Positions 43,674-53,160 of a stretch of DNA of 64,000 bases are shown here, in pieces. This DNA is from Streptomyces guryensis (GTDB lineage Bacteria > Actinomycetota > Actinomycetes > Streptomycetales > Streptomycetaceae). The notes below the pieces were generated by a model that did not search any database, was not told the origin of the DNA, and worked only from the letters and a program-made list of their open reading frames with translations. The DNA lies in assembly GCF_021261325.1 (NCBI RefSeq), contig NZ_JAJSBI010000006.1, positions 248,001-312,000 of the forward strand, in the 5' to 3' direction. The position numbers were made by a program, and so were the translations under genes. Each line of letters starts with the position of its first letter. The stretch's first letter is position 1.

Positions 43674-43951
43674 TGCATCCGCTGGAGCAGACGGTCCTGT
43701 TCCAGCCGCGGCGGGCGGACACCTCGCGACTGCCCGGGAGAACCATTCGGCCTGTGCCTCTCGGCTCCTGTTTCCAGGTCATCACTCTCCTCGGCCGCCT
43801 GCGCACCCGGCGTCGCACCCGTCACGGACGAGGCATGCGCCCACTCAACTCCCGGAAGGTTGACCGGATCGCACTCACTCCGCGTCCCGAAAGGGTCCAC
43901 ACTGATCAGAGGTGGCGCTGTCCACTGGAGCGGACGTGTGAAAGGTGGCGT

Positions 43952-44500
43952 ATGGACAGGGGTGGGGCAGATCGTCGCGACGCGAGTCGGCCTCTGCTGA
44001 TGGACCTCGACGAACGGCTCAGCAGCCTGATCGCGGCCTTCTACCCGGACGAACGCAAACGCCCGGGATACGCGCGGCTCGCCCAGCTGATCCGGGAGAG
44101 CACCGGCAGAACGATCTCCGGGACCTATCTGTGGGAGCTCACCACCGGCCGGAAACGCAATGTGACGCTGGAGCAGCTTGCCGTACTAGCGGAGTTCTTC
44201 GGCGTCCCGCTCGAGTACTTCGTCAACGACGAGGTATCGCGTCAGGTCGATGCACAGCTGAAACTCGCGGTCGCACTCCGCGACACGAAGGTGCGCAGCC
44301 TCGCGCTCAGAGCCGAGGGCCTGTCGTCCGCGAGCTTGGATGCCCTCCTCACCATCGTCAACGAAGTCCGCCGCGTGGAGAATCTGGAGCAGGTCAGCGA
44401 AAAGGGGGAGCCGCCGCCCACCCGGCCCCAAGACAATCCGCCCCACGACGACCCCCACGCCGAGGACCGGCCGGACCGCCCCGGAGCGCGAAGAAGCTGA
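43952..44500 (+). CDS. XRE-family DNA-binding protein of an ImmA/IrrE-linked set
   Basis: The protein has 182 aa from ATG 43952 with GAAAGG upstream. The N-terminal 80 residues form an XRE-type helix-turn-helix (ARLAQLIRESTGRTISGTYL, then RNVTLEQLAVLAEFFGVPLEYF), with no membrane segment. A low-complexity Pro/Asp-rich tail closes the protein. It precedes an ImmA/IrrE-like peptidase gene by 63 bases. Such pairs in phages and actinobacteria work as a repressor and the protease that relieves it. It lies divergent from the StrR-type gene and marks the edge of the cluster. Confidence 0.8.
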   Translation: MDRGGADRRDASRPLLMDLDERLSSLIAAFYPDERKRPGYARLAQLIRESTGRTISGTYLWELTTGRKRNVTLEQLAVLAEFFGVPLEYFVNDEVSRQVDAQLKLAVALRDTKVRSLALRAEGLSSASLDALLTIVNEVRRVENLEQVSEKGEPPPTRPQDNPPHDDPHAEDRPDRPGARRS

Positions 44501-44563
44501 CCTGTGCCCCCCCCTCGGTCCCGGTATCCCCCACGTACAGAAAGGGCCCCGACGCGGACACTC

Positions 44564-45088
44564 ATGTCGAACGGATCCTTCAGGCTGCGACGTCGCTGCC
44601 AAACGGTGATCGACCGGCTGGAACTCCCCGCCACCCTGTCCATCGAGATCCTGTGCCGCCACATCTCAGCGCGGCGCGGGCGGCCGTTGCGTCTTCATCC
44701 GCTGCCGCGTGAGGCGGCCACCGCCGGCGCCTGCGGCATGTGGTTGGCCACCGATGCCGAAGACCACATCTTCTACGAACAGCGCACTGCGCCCCTCCAC
44801 CAGGAGCACATCGTCCTGCACGAGATCGGACACGTGCTGTTCGACCACTGGGCGTCGCACGAGGACGGCGGCATCGGCTGGGGCTCGTTCCTGCCCGACC
44901 TCGACGTGAACGCGGTGCAGCGTCTCCTGGCCCGCACGAACTACGCCACCAGCCAGGAACAGGAGGCTGAGTTGTTCGCCAGTCTTCTCGGGCCCCTCAT
45001 GAGCGAGACCTCCCGTGGGCACGCCGATGGCGCACTCGGCCGCCTGGAGGCGGCCCTGGGAGTGAACCCACCACACGACACGGCATGA
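44564..45088 (+). CDS. ImmA/IrrE-type metallopeptidase-like protein
   Basis: The protein has 174 aa from ATG 44564. It carries the zinc motif LHEIGHVLFDH (H86, E87, H90) and a later glutamate in QEQEAELFASLLG, which completes the ImmA/IrrE metal site. It is cytoplasmic. In known pairs this protease cleaves or regulates the XRE protein encoded just upstream. The trio XRE, ImmA/IrrE and MAB_1171c-like membrane protein recurs in Streptomyces, with no settled function. Confidence 0.82.
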   Translation: MSNGSFRLRRRCQTVIDRLELPATLSIEILCRHISARRGRPLRLHPLPREAATAGACGMWLATDAEDHIFYEQRTAPLHQEHIVLHEIGHVLFDHWASHEDGGIGWGSFLPDLDVNAVQRLLARTNYATSQEQEAELFASLLGPLMSETSRGHADGALGRLEAALGVNPPHDTA

Positions 45089-46245
45089 CCCGCGACGCAG
45101 CCACGCTCGGCGCCGAGTTGGAACTGCCCAGTGTGCTGCTGTTATGGGCCGCGGTGCTGCTGCGGGTGCCCTCCGGCCTGCGTTCGGCGGCCCAGCGGGG
45201 CGTGCTGCTGGCCGTGGTCACCGCGGCTGCGTCCATGACGCTCGATCTGCCGTCCGTCCTGCACGAGGCCGCCCGTCACAGTGAGGCCAACGTCGTGGCC
45301 GTGGCCAGGAACGCCCTCGGTGTTCTGTCCGCGGGAGCCGTGCTCTCCTTCGTGGCCCAGGTCACCACGGAGGGCCGCCGCTTCCAGACGGCCATTGTCC
45401 TGGCCTCCGGCTCCATGGTGACCCTCCTGCTCGTCCTGGATCTCGCGGCCGAGCCGCACCTGAAGATCGGCATCCCGGTCAGCGGGTCGCCGAACCCCTC
45501 CCTCGTCTACTGGCTCATGCTCATGAGCACGCACCTGGCGGCCAACGCCCTGTGTGCGTTGATGTGCCTGCGCTACAGCGCGACGCCCGCGCACCGGTCC
45601 CTGACCCTGAGCCTGCGCCTGTTCGGTCTGGGTACGGCTCTGGCGGGGGTCTACTGGCTGGGGTATCTCCTGCGAGTCACCACCGATGCCCGCTGGCCCC
45701 TGCCCTGGCTTCCCCTGCTCATGGACCTGCACGGCGTGCTGCGCGCCCTGGCCATCCTGGTGCCGACGTACACCGTGTTCCGGCGCGCCGTCTCCGACAT
45801 CGCCACCGCCTGGCGGCTGTGGCCGATGTGGCATGAGCTCGTCACCGCTGTTCCGCACGTCGCCCTGGCCTCTCCGCGCCACCGGATCTGGGACGTCGTG
45901 TGGCCCCGGATGCCCTATCACGTGCTCGCATACCGCAGGATCATCGAGACCAGGGACGCCATTCTGGCACTTACGGACCATGGTCTTCCTCCCCAAGCGC
46001 CGCCGCCCCGCAGGCGGACCCGTGCCGAAGCGAGCCGGGACATCGCCGCCCTGGCCGCCGCGGTCAAGAGCGCCCGGGACGCGAAACTGCAGGGACTTGA
46101 TCCAGCGCCCCGCACACCGGGCTTCATCTCGACGGGTGGCACGGACTTCGCCGGCGAACGGGCCTTCCTGCTCCGCATGGTCAAGGCCTACCAATCCGCA
46201 CCGGCGCACGTCGGTGCAGAACCATCGTCGGCGGCGAAGGACTGA
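45085..46245 (+). CDS. MAB_1171c-like membrane protein
   Basis: The protein has 386 aa; ATG 45085 overlaps the previous stop (ATGA). Seven membrane helices fill residues 12-240, followed by a soluble tail of about 145 residues containing LWPMWHELVTAVPHVAL, VLAYRRIIETRDAI and a terminal FAGERAFLLRMVKAY. This layout fits the MAB_1171c family, called putative transporters, though their activity is unproven. Coupling to the ImmA/IrrE gene suggests the peptidase senses or controls this membrane protein. Confidence 0.78.
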   Translation: MTRDAATLGAELELPSVLLLWAAVLLRVPSGLRSAAQRGVLLAVVTAAASMTLDLPSVLHEAARHSEANVVAVARNALGVLSAGAVLSFVAQVTTEGRRFQTAIVLASGSMVTLLLVLDLAAEPHLKIGIPVSGSPNPSLVYWLMLMSTHLAANALCALMCLRYSATPAHRSLTLSLRLFGLGTALAGVYWLGYLLRVTTDARWPLPWLPLLMDLHGVLRALAILVPTYTVFRRAVSDIATAWRLWPMWHELVTAVPHVALASPRHRIWDVVWPRMPYHVLAYRRIIETRDAILALTDHGLPPQAPPPRRRTRAEASRDIAALAAAVKSARDAKLQGLDPAPRTPGFISTGGTDFAGERAFLLRMVKAYQSAPAHVGAEPSSAAKD

Positions 46246-46449
46246 GCCCACCCTGAACTACGCGTCCCGGACGGCAGCCGTTTCGACCACCATCGATCCC
46301 CTGAACCGCCTTTTCATGTGCCGGCATGGTGCCCACACGCATAGCCGACCCCCGAACTATGTTGCCCCGCCCCATGTGCGCCTGACCTGCGGTTTCCTAC
46401 GGTGTGGCGACACGCAAACGTCCCCGTCACACCCCAGGAAGTGGTGCCG

Positions 46450-47835
46450 ATGTCGTCGCCCGCAACCGCTCCACCGGCCCCGAACAACCTCAAGCGCATC
46501 GTCGCCGCCAGCCTCATCGGCACCACCATCGAGTGGTACGACTTCTTCCTCTACGGTTCCGCCGCCGCGCTCGTCTTCAACAAGCTGTTCTTCCCGGACT
46601 CGGACCCCCTGGTCGGCACGCTGCTCTCCTTCCTGACGTACGCCGTCGGATTTGCCGCCCGTCCGCTGGGCGCACTCGTCTTCGGGCACTACGGCGACCG
46701 GATCGGGCGCAAGAAGCTGCTGGTGCTGAGTCTGCTGCTCATGGGCGGGGCGACTTTCGCGATCGGGTTGCTGCCGACGCACGCGACGGTCGGAGCAGCC
46801 GCGCCCGTGCTGCTGACCACCCTGCGCCTGATCCAGGGCTTCGCGCTGGGCGGCGAGTGGGGCGGCGCCGTGCTGCTGGTGTCCGAGCACGGGGATGCCC
46901 GGCGGCGCGGCTTCTGGGCCTCGTGGCCGCAGACCGGCGCGCCCGCCGGACAGTTGCTCGCCACAGGTGTGCTCTCCGTGCTGACGGCCACGCTCTCGGA
47001 CGACTCCTTCGGCTCCTGGGGCTGGCGGATCCCGTTCCTGCTCTCCGGTGTGCTGGTGGTCGTCGGTTTGTGGATTCGTCTGTCTGTCGATGAATCGCCC
47101 GTGTTCCAGCAGGCGTTGGCGCAGAGCGAGGCCCGCAAGGCCGACCGGGGTGCGGAGGCCGAGAAGCCGCCGCTGGTGTCCGTGCTTCGGCACCACTGGC
47201 GGGATGTGCTCATCGCCATGGGCGCCCGCATGGCGGAGAACATCAGCTACTACGTCATCACCGCGTTCATCCTCGTCTACGCCACCACGTCGGCCGGCGT
47301 CTCCAAGCAGACCGCGCTCAACGCGGTGCTGATCGCCTCGGCCGTGCACTTCGCGGTCATCCCGGCCTGGGGCGCACTGTCGGACCGGGTCGGACGCCGT
47401 CCGGTGTACCTGCTGGGCGCGGTCGGCGTCGGGCTGTGGATGTTCCCGTTCTTCTCGCTCATCGACACCGGCGGCTTCGGCAACCTGATCCTCGCGGTCA
47501 CCGTGGGCCTGGTGCTGCACGGCGCGATGTACGCGCCTCAAGCCGCCTTCTTCTCCGAGATGTTCGCGACCCGGATGCGCTACTCGGGTGCCTCCATGGG
47601 TGCCCAGTTCGCCTCGGTCGCGGCGGGTGCGCCGGCACCCCTGATCGCCACCGCGCTGCTGGAGGACTACGGCAGCTCCACCCCGATCGCCCTGTACGTC
47701 ATCGGCGCGGCCGTGCTGACGGTCCTCGCGGTGGGAGTCGCCAAGGAGACCCGTCACCGGGACCTGGCCGATGTCGAACCGCCCGTGAGCACGGGGCCTG
47801 CGACTGCCGCCGCGGCGGACGCGCACACCGTGTGA
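46450..47835 (+). CDS. MFS transporter, metabolite:H+ symporter (MHS) family
   Basis: The protein has 461 aa from ATG 46450 with AGGAAG upstream. The MHS signature TTIEWYDFFLYGSAAALVF is at the N-terminus, followed by GHYGDRIGRKKLLVLSLLLM and the family-typical GFALGGEWGGAVLL. Twelve helices are visible. MHS proteins import small organic acids or osmolytes (shikimate, alpha-ketoglutarate, proline, betaine). A 3-hydroxybutyrate dehydrogenase gene and a sensor-type regulator gene lie beyond it, so 3-hydroxybutyrate or a related acid is a reasonable cargo; this is inference. Confidence 0.87.
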   Translation: MSSPATAPPAPNNLKRIVAASLIGTTIEWYDFFLYGSAAALVFNKLFFPDSDPLVGTLLSFLTYAVGFAARPLGALVFGHYGDRIGRKKLLVLSLLLMGGATFAIGLLPTHATVGAAAPVLLTTLRLIQGFALGGEWGGAVLLVSEHGDARRRGFWASWPQTGAPAGQLLATGVLSVLTATLSDDSFGSWGWRIPFLLSGVLVVVGLWIRLSVDESPVFQQALAQSEARKADRGAEAEKPPLVSVLRHHWRDVLIAMGARMAENISYYVITAFILVYATTSAGVSKQTALNAVLIASAVHFAVIPAWGALSDRVGRRPVYLLGAVGVGLWMFPFFSLIDTGGFGNLILAVTVGLVLHGAMYAPQAAFFSEMFATRMRYSGASMGAQFASVAAGAPAPLIATALLEDYGSSTPIALYVIGAAVLTVLAVGVAKETRHRDLADVEPPVSTGPATAAAADAHTV

Positions 47836-47850
47836 TCTCCGGGAGCCCGC

Positions 47851-47875
47851 CCCCCGTACGCGTCGCGTGCGGGGG
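47851..47875. terminator. Bidirectional hairpin between convergent genes
   Basis: CCCCCGTAC pairs with GTGCGGGGG (one G-T wobble) between the stop of the MHS transporter gene and the stop of the PucR-type regulator gene. It can serve both convergent transcripts. Confidence 0.6.
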
Positions 47876-49831
47876 TCAGCGCTGTGCGCGGGCCGACAAC
47901 CGGTGCAGCCGCAGGGCGAGTTGGATCTCCAGGGCGCGGGCGGGGTCCTGCCAGTCGTCGCCCAGGAGGCGGGCGACGCGCTCCAGGCGCTGCGCCACGG
48001 TGTTGACGTGGACGTGCAGTTCGTCCTTGGTGCGGGCCGGGCTCATGCCGCAGGTGAAGTAGGCGTCGAGGGTGTGCACCAGGTCGGTGCCGCGTCGTTC
48101 GTCGTAGGCGACGACCTGGCCGATGGTGCGGTCCACGAAACCCGCGATGTCCCGGTCGCCGGCGAGCAGCAGGCCGAGGAAGCCGAAGTCCTCGGCTGCG
48201 GCCCCGTCGCCGGGGCGGCCGAGGAGGTACAGGGCGTCCAGGCAGCGTCGGCCCTCCGCGTAGGCTGCGGCCGCGGTGCCGGGGTGGGCGGCGAGGTCCT
48301 GGACGGGCGCGGAGGCACCGACGGTGACCGCCTCATGGACTGCCGCGCCCAGCTGGCGGGCGGTGCGGCGGGCCACCTCGGTGGCGGTGTCGCCGTCGGC
48401 CAGCGGCAGCAGCAGGACGGTGCCGCCGTCGCGGGCGGCGGCCAGGCCGTGCCGGGTCGCGGCGAGGTGGGAGGCGGCGGACCACAGGCGTCGGCGGGCG
48501 GCTGCCTCCTGGTCGGCGTCGGGTGCTGGGCCGTCGAGCCGGGCGGCGAGCACGACGTGGGTGGCGTCGAGGTCGGCGTGCAGCCGGGACGCGCGCTCGC
48601 GCAGTAGCCGCGGGTCGCGGTCGCGGGCGTCGAGGAGGTCGTCCAACAGCTCGCCGCGGACGCGCTGTTCGGCCTCGGCGGCCGAACGTCTGGCGAGCAG
48701 CAGCAACGAGGTGACCATCGCCGCCCGTTCCAGGGTGAGCTGGTCGACGAGGTCGAGGCCGGGGTGGCCGCGCAGGACGAGCGCGCCGAGCAGTTCGCCG
48801 CCTGCGGCCACGGCGGCGATCCAGTCGTCCTCGTGCCGGACGGCGTGCCCTTCGGCCCTGGACGCCTCCAGGGGGGCCGCCGGTGCGTCGACGGCCTCGG
48901 TGAACTCGACTGTCCCGTCGAGGACTTGGGAGACCGCCGCAGCCACGTCGTGCACTCCGCCGCCGCGCAGCACCAGCTCCGCGAGCCGGTCATGGACGTC
49001 GGAGGCGCGCTCGATGACGCCGCTGCGGTCGCGGATGATCTCGTTGGCGCGCTCCAGGCCGGCCAGGGCCGAGCGGGTCTCGGTGAGGAGGTTGGCGGTG
49101 TCGATGGCGGCCGCGGCCAGTGCGGCGAACGAGCCGAGCAGCGCGATCTGCTCGCGTTCGAAGACCCGGGCGCGCCGGTCGGCCGCGAAGAGGACGCCGA
49201 TGACGTGGTGGCCCAGCATCAGCGGCACGCCGAGGATGGCGACCAGGCCCTCGTCCCGCACACCGGCGTCGATCGTGTTCGTGTGCTGGAAGCGGTCGTC
49301 CTTGAAGTAGTCGTCGGTGACGTACGGGCGGGCGGTCTGGGCCACCAGGCCGCCGAGCCCTTCCCCCATGCCGAGCCGCAGCTGCTGGAAGCGGGCCGCG
49401 ACCGAGCCCTCGGTCACCCGCATGTAGGTGTCGCCGCGGTCCGGGTCGTTCAGGCTGAGGTAGGCGATGTCGGTGCCGAGCAGGGAGCGGGCGCGCTGCA
49501 CGATCGCTCGCAGTACGGCGTCCAGGTCCCGCAGGCCCGCGAGGTCGTGGGCGGTCTCGAAGAGCGCGGAGAGCTCGGCCTCCCGGCGGCGGCGCCCCTC
49601 CAGTTCCGCGCGCACGCGCAGCGCGAGCAGTTTGGCCTGCTCCAGCGCGGCGATCGCCGCTGCGGGCCGTCCCTCGGCGCGGGCCAGCAGCACGGGCTGC
49701 TCGTAGGCGTCGGCGGACGCACCCCTGGCCAGCAGCTGAAGGTACGGCGTCTCGGCGCCGGTGGGCGCCGGAGCCGCGGCTTCGGCGTCGGTGCGCTCGG
49801 CGGACTGCACGTGATCGCGGGACATGCTCAC
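47876..49831 (-). CDS. GAF-domain PucR/CdaR-type transcriptional regulator
   Basis: The protein has about 651 aa from GTG 49831 (AGGA 5 bases upstream); ATG 49843 and ATG 49825 are in frame. A coiled stretch (about 55-90) leads to a GAF domain (about 95-240, with LLGTDIAYLSLNDPDRGDTY and ILGVPLMLGHHVIGVLFA). The C-terminal PucR-type helix-turn-helix (TKDELHVHVNTVAQRLERVA) ends the protein. GAF-PucR proteins sense small ligands and control nearby catabolic genes. It lies beside the 3-hydroxybutyrate dehydrogenase gene (same strand, 70 bases) and the MHS transporter gene (convergent), its likely targets. Confidence 0.85.
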   Translation of the reverse strand: MSMSRDHVQSAERTDAEAAAPAPTGAETPYLQLLARGASADAYEQPVLLARAEGRPAAAIAALEQAKLLALRVRAELEGRRRREAELSALFETAHDLAGLRDLDAVLRAIVQRARSLLGTDIAYLSLNDPDRGDTYMRVTEGSVAARFQQLRLGMGEGLGGLVAQTARPYVTDDYFKDDRFQHTNTIDAGVRDEGLVAILGVPLMLGHHVIGVLFAADRRARVFEREQIALLGSFAALAAAAIDTANLLTETRSALAGLERANEIIRDRSGVIERASDVHDRLAELVLRGGGVHDVAAAVSQVLDGTVEFTEAVDAPAAPLEASRAEGHAVRHEDDWIAAVAAGGELLGALVLRGHPGLDLVDQLTLERAAMVTSLLLLARRSAAEAEQRVRGELLDDLLDARDRDPRLLRERASRLHADLDATHVVLAARLDGPAPDADQEAAARRRLWSAASHLAATRHGLAAARDGGTVLLLPLADGDTATEVARRTARQLGAAVHEAVTVGASAPVQDLAAHPGTAAAAYAEGRRCLDALYLLGRPGDGAAAEDFGFLGLLLAGDRDIAGFVDRTIGQVVAYDERRGTDLVHTLDAYFTCGMSPARTKDELHVHVNTVAQRLERVARLLGDDWQDPARALEIQLALRLHRLSARAQR

Positions 49832-49901
49832 AGGATTCCTCATCCCACTGTCACCGGGTCGGCCCTGTGGACAACTCGATCCTGGCCGGGCCCGGGCCTG
49901 G

Positions 49902-50702
49902 TCAGTGCGCGGTCCAGCCGCCGTCGAGGACGAGCGAGGTGCCGGTCACGAAGGATGCCTGCGGGCCGCACAGATAGGCCACGGCCTCGGCGACCTCCTC
50001 CGGTTCGATGAGCCGTTTGACGGCGCTGTCCTGCAGCAGCACCTCCGCCAGGACGCGCTCTGCGGGGATGCCGTGCGCCTGCGCCTGGTCGGCGAGCTGC
50101 TTCTCGACCAGGGGGGTGCGCACATAGGCCGGGTTCACACAGTTCGAGGTGACGCCGTGGGGTGCGCCTTCGAGGGCGGCGGTCTTGGACAGGCCCTCCA
50201 GACCGTGCTTGGCGGCCACATACGCCGACTTGTAGGCCGAGGCGCGCAGTCCGTGGACGGAGGACACATTGACGATGCGGCCCCACCCCTGACCATACAT
50301 GTGGGGCAGCGCTCCGCGGATGAGGCGGAAGGGTGCCTCCAGCATCACGGTGAGCACCGTGCGGAAGACCTCGGGCGGAAACTCCTCGATGGGGCGCACC
50401 AGCTGCAGCCCGGCGTTGTTGACCAGGACGTCGGTGCCCGCGGCGGCGAGTTCGGCGGCGTCGAGGTCGGTGAGGTCGAGGACGTGCGGTTCGACCGTGC
50501 CCGCGAGGCCCAGGGCCTGCTCGGCCAGCGTGTCCAGGCCGTCGGCGTCCCGGTCGACCGCTCTCACCTTGGCCCCGGCGGCCGCGAGGCGCAGCGCGCA
50601 GGCGCGGCCGATGCCACCGGCGGCGCCGGTGACGAGGGCGGTGCGGCCGCCGAGGTCGAGGGAGGGGTCCTGGCGGGCCGGGAGGGCGCTGGGCGGGGTC
50701 AT
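49902..50702 (-). CDS. 3-hydroxybutyrate dehydrogenase (SDR family)
   Basis: The protein has 266 aa with the SDR cofactor motif TGAAGGIGRA, NNAG, and the catalytic Ser and YxxxK (VSSVHGLRAS and SAYVAAKHG). The specific features of the 3-hydroxybutyrate dehydrogenase group are present: NNAGLQLVRPIEEFP, GWGRIVNVSSVHGL and NPAYVRTPLVEKQ. It oxidises (R)-3-hydroxybutyrate to acetoacetate with NAD+. It probably forms a unit with the GAF-PucR regulator and the MHS transporter. Confidence 0.9.
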   Translation of the reverse strand: MTPPSALPARQDPSLDLGGRTALVTGAAGGIGRACALRLAAAGAKVRAVDRDADGLDTLAEQALGLAGTVEPHVLDLTDLDAAELAAAGTDVLVNNAGLQLVRPIEEFPPEVFRTVLTVMLEAPFRLIRGALPHMYGQGWGRIVNVSSVHGLRASAYKSAYVAAKHGLEGLSKTAALEGAPHGVTSNCVNPAYVRTPLVEKQLADQAQAHGIPAERVLAEVLLQDSAVKRLIEPEEVAEAVAYLCGPQASFVTGTSLVLDGGWTAH

Positions 50703-50756
50703 GTCTCGACCCTAGGCAGCTCCCCCGCCTCCCCACATGTGGTCACGGCCCATAGT

Positions 50757-51236
50757 TCACTCGGAACTCATAGGCTCGAACCATGTGGGTTCGTCGGACA
50801 GGGCTTGCTTGATCCGGAAGTAGTGGTAGTCGGTCATCTCCGGCAGCTCGTCCAGCGTGAACCAGCCGACCGCCAGGGACTCGTCGTCGTTCACCCGGGC
50901 CTCGCCGTCGATGACGTGACAGCGGAAGCAGAGGTCCATGAACTGGCAGGTGTCGCCGTTCGGGTAGGTGACCTGCCGACCGGACCGCACCGTGATCAGC
51001 CGCTCGACGGCGACCCGGACGCCCGTCTCCTCCTGTACCTCGCGTACGAGGGCTGCGGCGGGTTGTTCACCGGGGTCCGGGATGCCGGAGATCAGCGCCC
51101 ACCGGTGGTTGTCGGCACGCTGCCCGAGCAGGACTCTGCCCTCGTCGTCGAAGACGACGGCGCTCACGCCGGGGAGCCAGAGCAACTGGTGGCCTGCGGA
51201 GGCCCGGATCTCGCGGATGAAGTCAGGGGTTGGCAT
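50757..51236 (-). CDS. NUDIX hydrolase
   Basis: The 159-aa protein carries a complete Nudix box, GIPDPGEQPAAALVREVQEE followed by TGV, preceded by the beta-strand WLPGVSAVVFDDEGRVLLGQ. The preference for WALISGI...PGE suggests a nucleotide-diphosphate or NADH-pyrophosphatase-like housecleaning enzyme. The substrate is not determined. It is a single-gene unit between the dehydrogenase and lnt genes. Confidence 0.88.
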   Translation of the reverse strand: MPTPDFIREIRASAGHQLLWLPGVSAVVFDDEGRVLLGQRADNHRWALISGIPDPGEQPAAALVREVQEETGVRVAVERLITVRSGRQVTYPNGDTCQFMDLCFRCHVIDGEARVNDDESLAVGWFTLDELPEMTDYHYFRIKQALSDEPTWFEPMSSE

Positions 51237-51304
51237 GACACCGACCCTAAAGGGCCGGTGTCCCGGTCCCGGCGCATTTCGCGGGGCGTGCGCTGGGCGT
51301 ACGG

Positions 51305-52915
51305 CTACACGCTCCGGGCGCGCCGCCCACGCACTCCGGCGCCGATCGCCCAGCCGAGTCCGCCCGCGGCGACCAGCACCAGGGCGATCTCCGGCAGGAT
51401 GCCCACCCGGGTCGCGGGCGTCTCCGAGGAGCGCAGGGGCACCTTCTGCACCAGGTGGGCGTGGACGAACATGCCGGTCTTCTGGGTGATCTTCCCGTCC
51501 GGCATGATGACCGCGCTGACGCCGCTGGTGACCGGCACGGTGACGGTCCGGCTGTGCTCGACGGCACGGACACGGGACATGGCGAGCTGCTGGTAGGTCA
51601 TCTCGCTGCGGTCGAAGGTCGCGTTGTTGCTCGGCACGGAGATCAGCTGCGCCCCGTCGGTGACCTCGGAACGCACGGCCCAGTCGAAGGCGGCCTCGTA
51701 GCAGGTGACCAGGCCGACCTTGGCGTGGTCCATGCTGAACACGCCCGGCTTGGTGCCCCGGCTGAAGTCCTGACGTTGCATCGAGGTCCAGTTGCTGTTG
51801 ATCGCGCCGATGAGCGAGCGCATCGGCAGGTACTCGCCGAACGGCTGGATCTGCCGCTTGTCATAGGTGTCGAGCGGGCCCTTCTTGGGGTCCCACAGGA
51901 TCTGCTCGTTGTACCACTTGCCGTCCCGCTCGACGACGCTGCCGACCGAGATGGGCACGCCGATCGCCTTGGCCGCGCTGTCGATGACGGCGTACGCGTC
52001 GGCGTTGTCGAAGGGGTCGACGTCGGAGGAGTTCTCCGGCCACAGCACGAAGTCGGGCCGCGGGGTCTTGCCGGCCTTGACCTCGGCGGCCAGGCGCATC
52101 GTCTCGCGCGCGTGGTAGTCGAGCACGGCCCGCCGCTGGGCGTTGAACTCCAGCCCGGAGCGCGGCACGTTGCCCTGGATGAGAGCGACGGTCGCATAGC
52201 CGTCCTCGGCCTTGTCGCTGACCAGTGAACGGGCGGCGACCGCGCCGACCACCGGGACGGCCACGCTCAGCAGGGCGACGGCCGCGGCCGACCGCTGGAG
52301 GGCCCGGGTGCGCCGCGCGTCCAGGACGAGGCGTACGACCTCGTAGAGGCCGAAGCCGCACAGGACGACCGCGAAGCCGAGGACCGGGGTGCCGCCCACC
52401 GCGGCCAGCGGCAGGAAGACGCCGTCGGCCTGTCCGAACGCGATCTTGCCCCAGGGGAAGCCGTTGAACGGCACACGCGCGCGTGCCGCCTCACCCGCTA
52501 TCCACACCGCTGCCGCCCACACCGGCCACGCGGGCAGCTTCGACACCGCTGCGACACCCGCGCCTACCAGCGCGATGAAGATCGCCTCGATCGCCACCAG
52601 GGCCAGCCAGGGCACGGAGCCGACCTCCACGCCGGTCCACACCAGCAGCGGCAGCAGGAACCCGAGGCCGAAGAGGTAGCCGAGGCCGAGGCCCGCCTTC
52701 CAGCTGCGGCCGCGCAGCACCCAGCCGAAGACGGCGAAGGCCGGAACGGCCAGCCACCACAGGGTGCGGGGCGGGAAACTGACGTAGAGCAGCACTCCGG
52801 AGAGCGCGGCGGCGAGGGCCGGAACGAAGCGTACGAGGCGCGCCGCGCGCGATGAGGGCGCGGTCTGCGGCTGCAACTGGTCCGACTCGTCCACGGAGGT
52901 TGCGGTGACGGTCAC
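51305..52915 (-). CDS. lnt: Apolipoprotein N-acyltransferase
   Basis: The protein has 536 aa from GTG 52915; the frame upstream to 53158 is not coding-like. Six or seven N-terminal membrane helices precede a nitrilase-type domain (about 235-500), with the catalytic glutamate in LWPENSSDVDP, lysine in YDKRQIQPFGEYLP and cysteine in VTCYEAAFD. A last membrane helix lies at the C-terminus. It transfers a third acyl chain to the N-terminal cysteine of lipoproteins at the membrane surface. Streptomyces genomes usually hold more than one copy. Confidence 0.93.
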   Translation of the reverse strand: MTVTATSVDESDQLQPQTAPSSRAARLVRFVPALAAALSGVLLYVSFPPRTLWWLAVPAFAVFGWVLRGRSWKAGLGLGYLFGLGFLLPLLVWTGVEVGSVPWLALVAIEAIFIALVGAGVAAVSKLPAWPVWAAAVWIAGEAARARVPFNGFPWGKIAFGQADGVFLPLAAVGGTPVLGFAVVLCGFGLYEVVRLVLDARRTRALQRSAAAVALLSVAVPVVGAVAARSLVSDKAEDGYATVALIQGNVPRSGLEFNAQRRAVLDYHARETMRLAAEVKAGKTPRPDFVLWPENSSDVDPFDNADAYAVIDSAAKAIGVPISVGSVVERDGKWYNEQILWDPKKGPLDTYDKRQIQPFGEYLPMRSLIGAINSNWTSMQRQDFSRGTKPGVFSMDHAKVGLVTCYEAAFDWAVRSEVTDGAQLISVPSNNATFDRSEMTYQQLAMSRVRAVEHSRTVTVPVTSGVSAVIMPDGKITQKTGMFVHAHLVQKVPLRSSETPATRVGILPEIALVLVAAGGLGWAIGAGVRGRRARSV

Positions 52916-53160
52916 TCCGGGAGTGTACGGCGCGTGACCTTGACACGGACAGCGCGGTCCGCAGAGCAGCACCGGGCCCTGCGTGGCGCTGGGGGCGCGC
53001 CGTTTCTGCGTAACTAGGCCCAGCTCATCCACAAAACGTCCATCAGCCGTTACGGTGTGCCCAGCCACAGTCGCGCGGCCGGTCACGGCCTCGGCGGCCT
53101 GGGTCGTGCGAGGTCGGGGGGCTTCGGTCCGGTTCGGGGGGCGGGGTGGGTTCCACAAGG

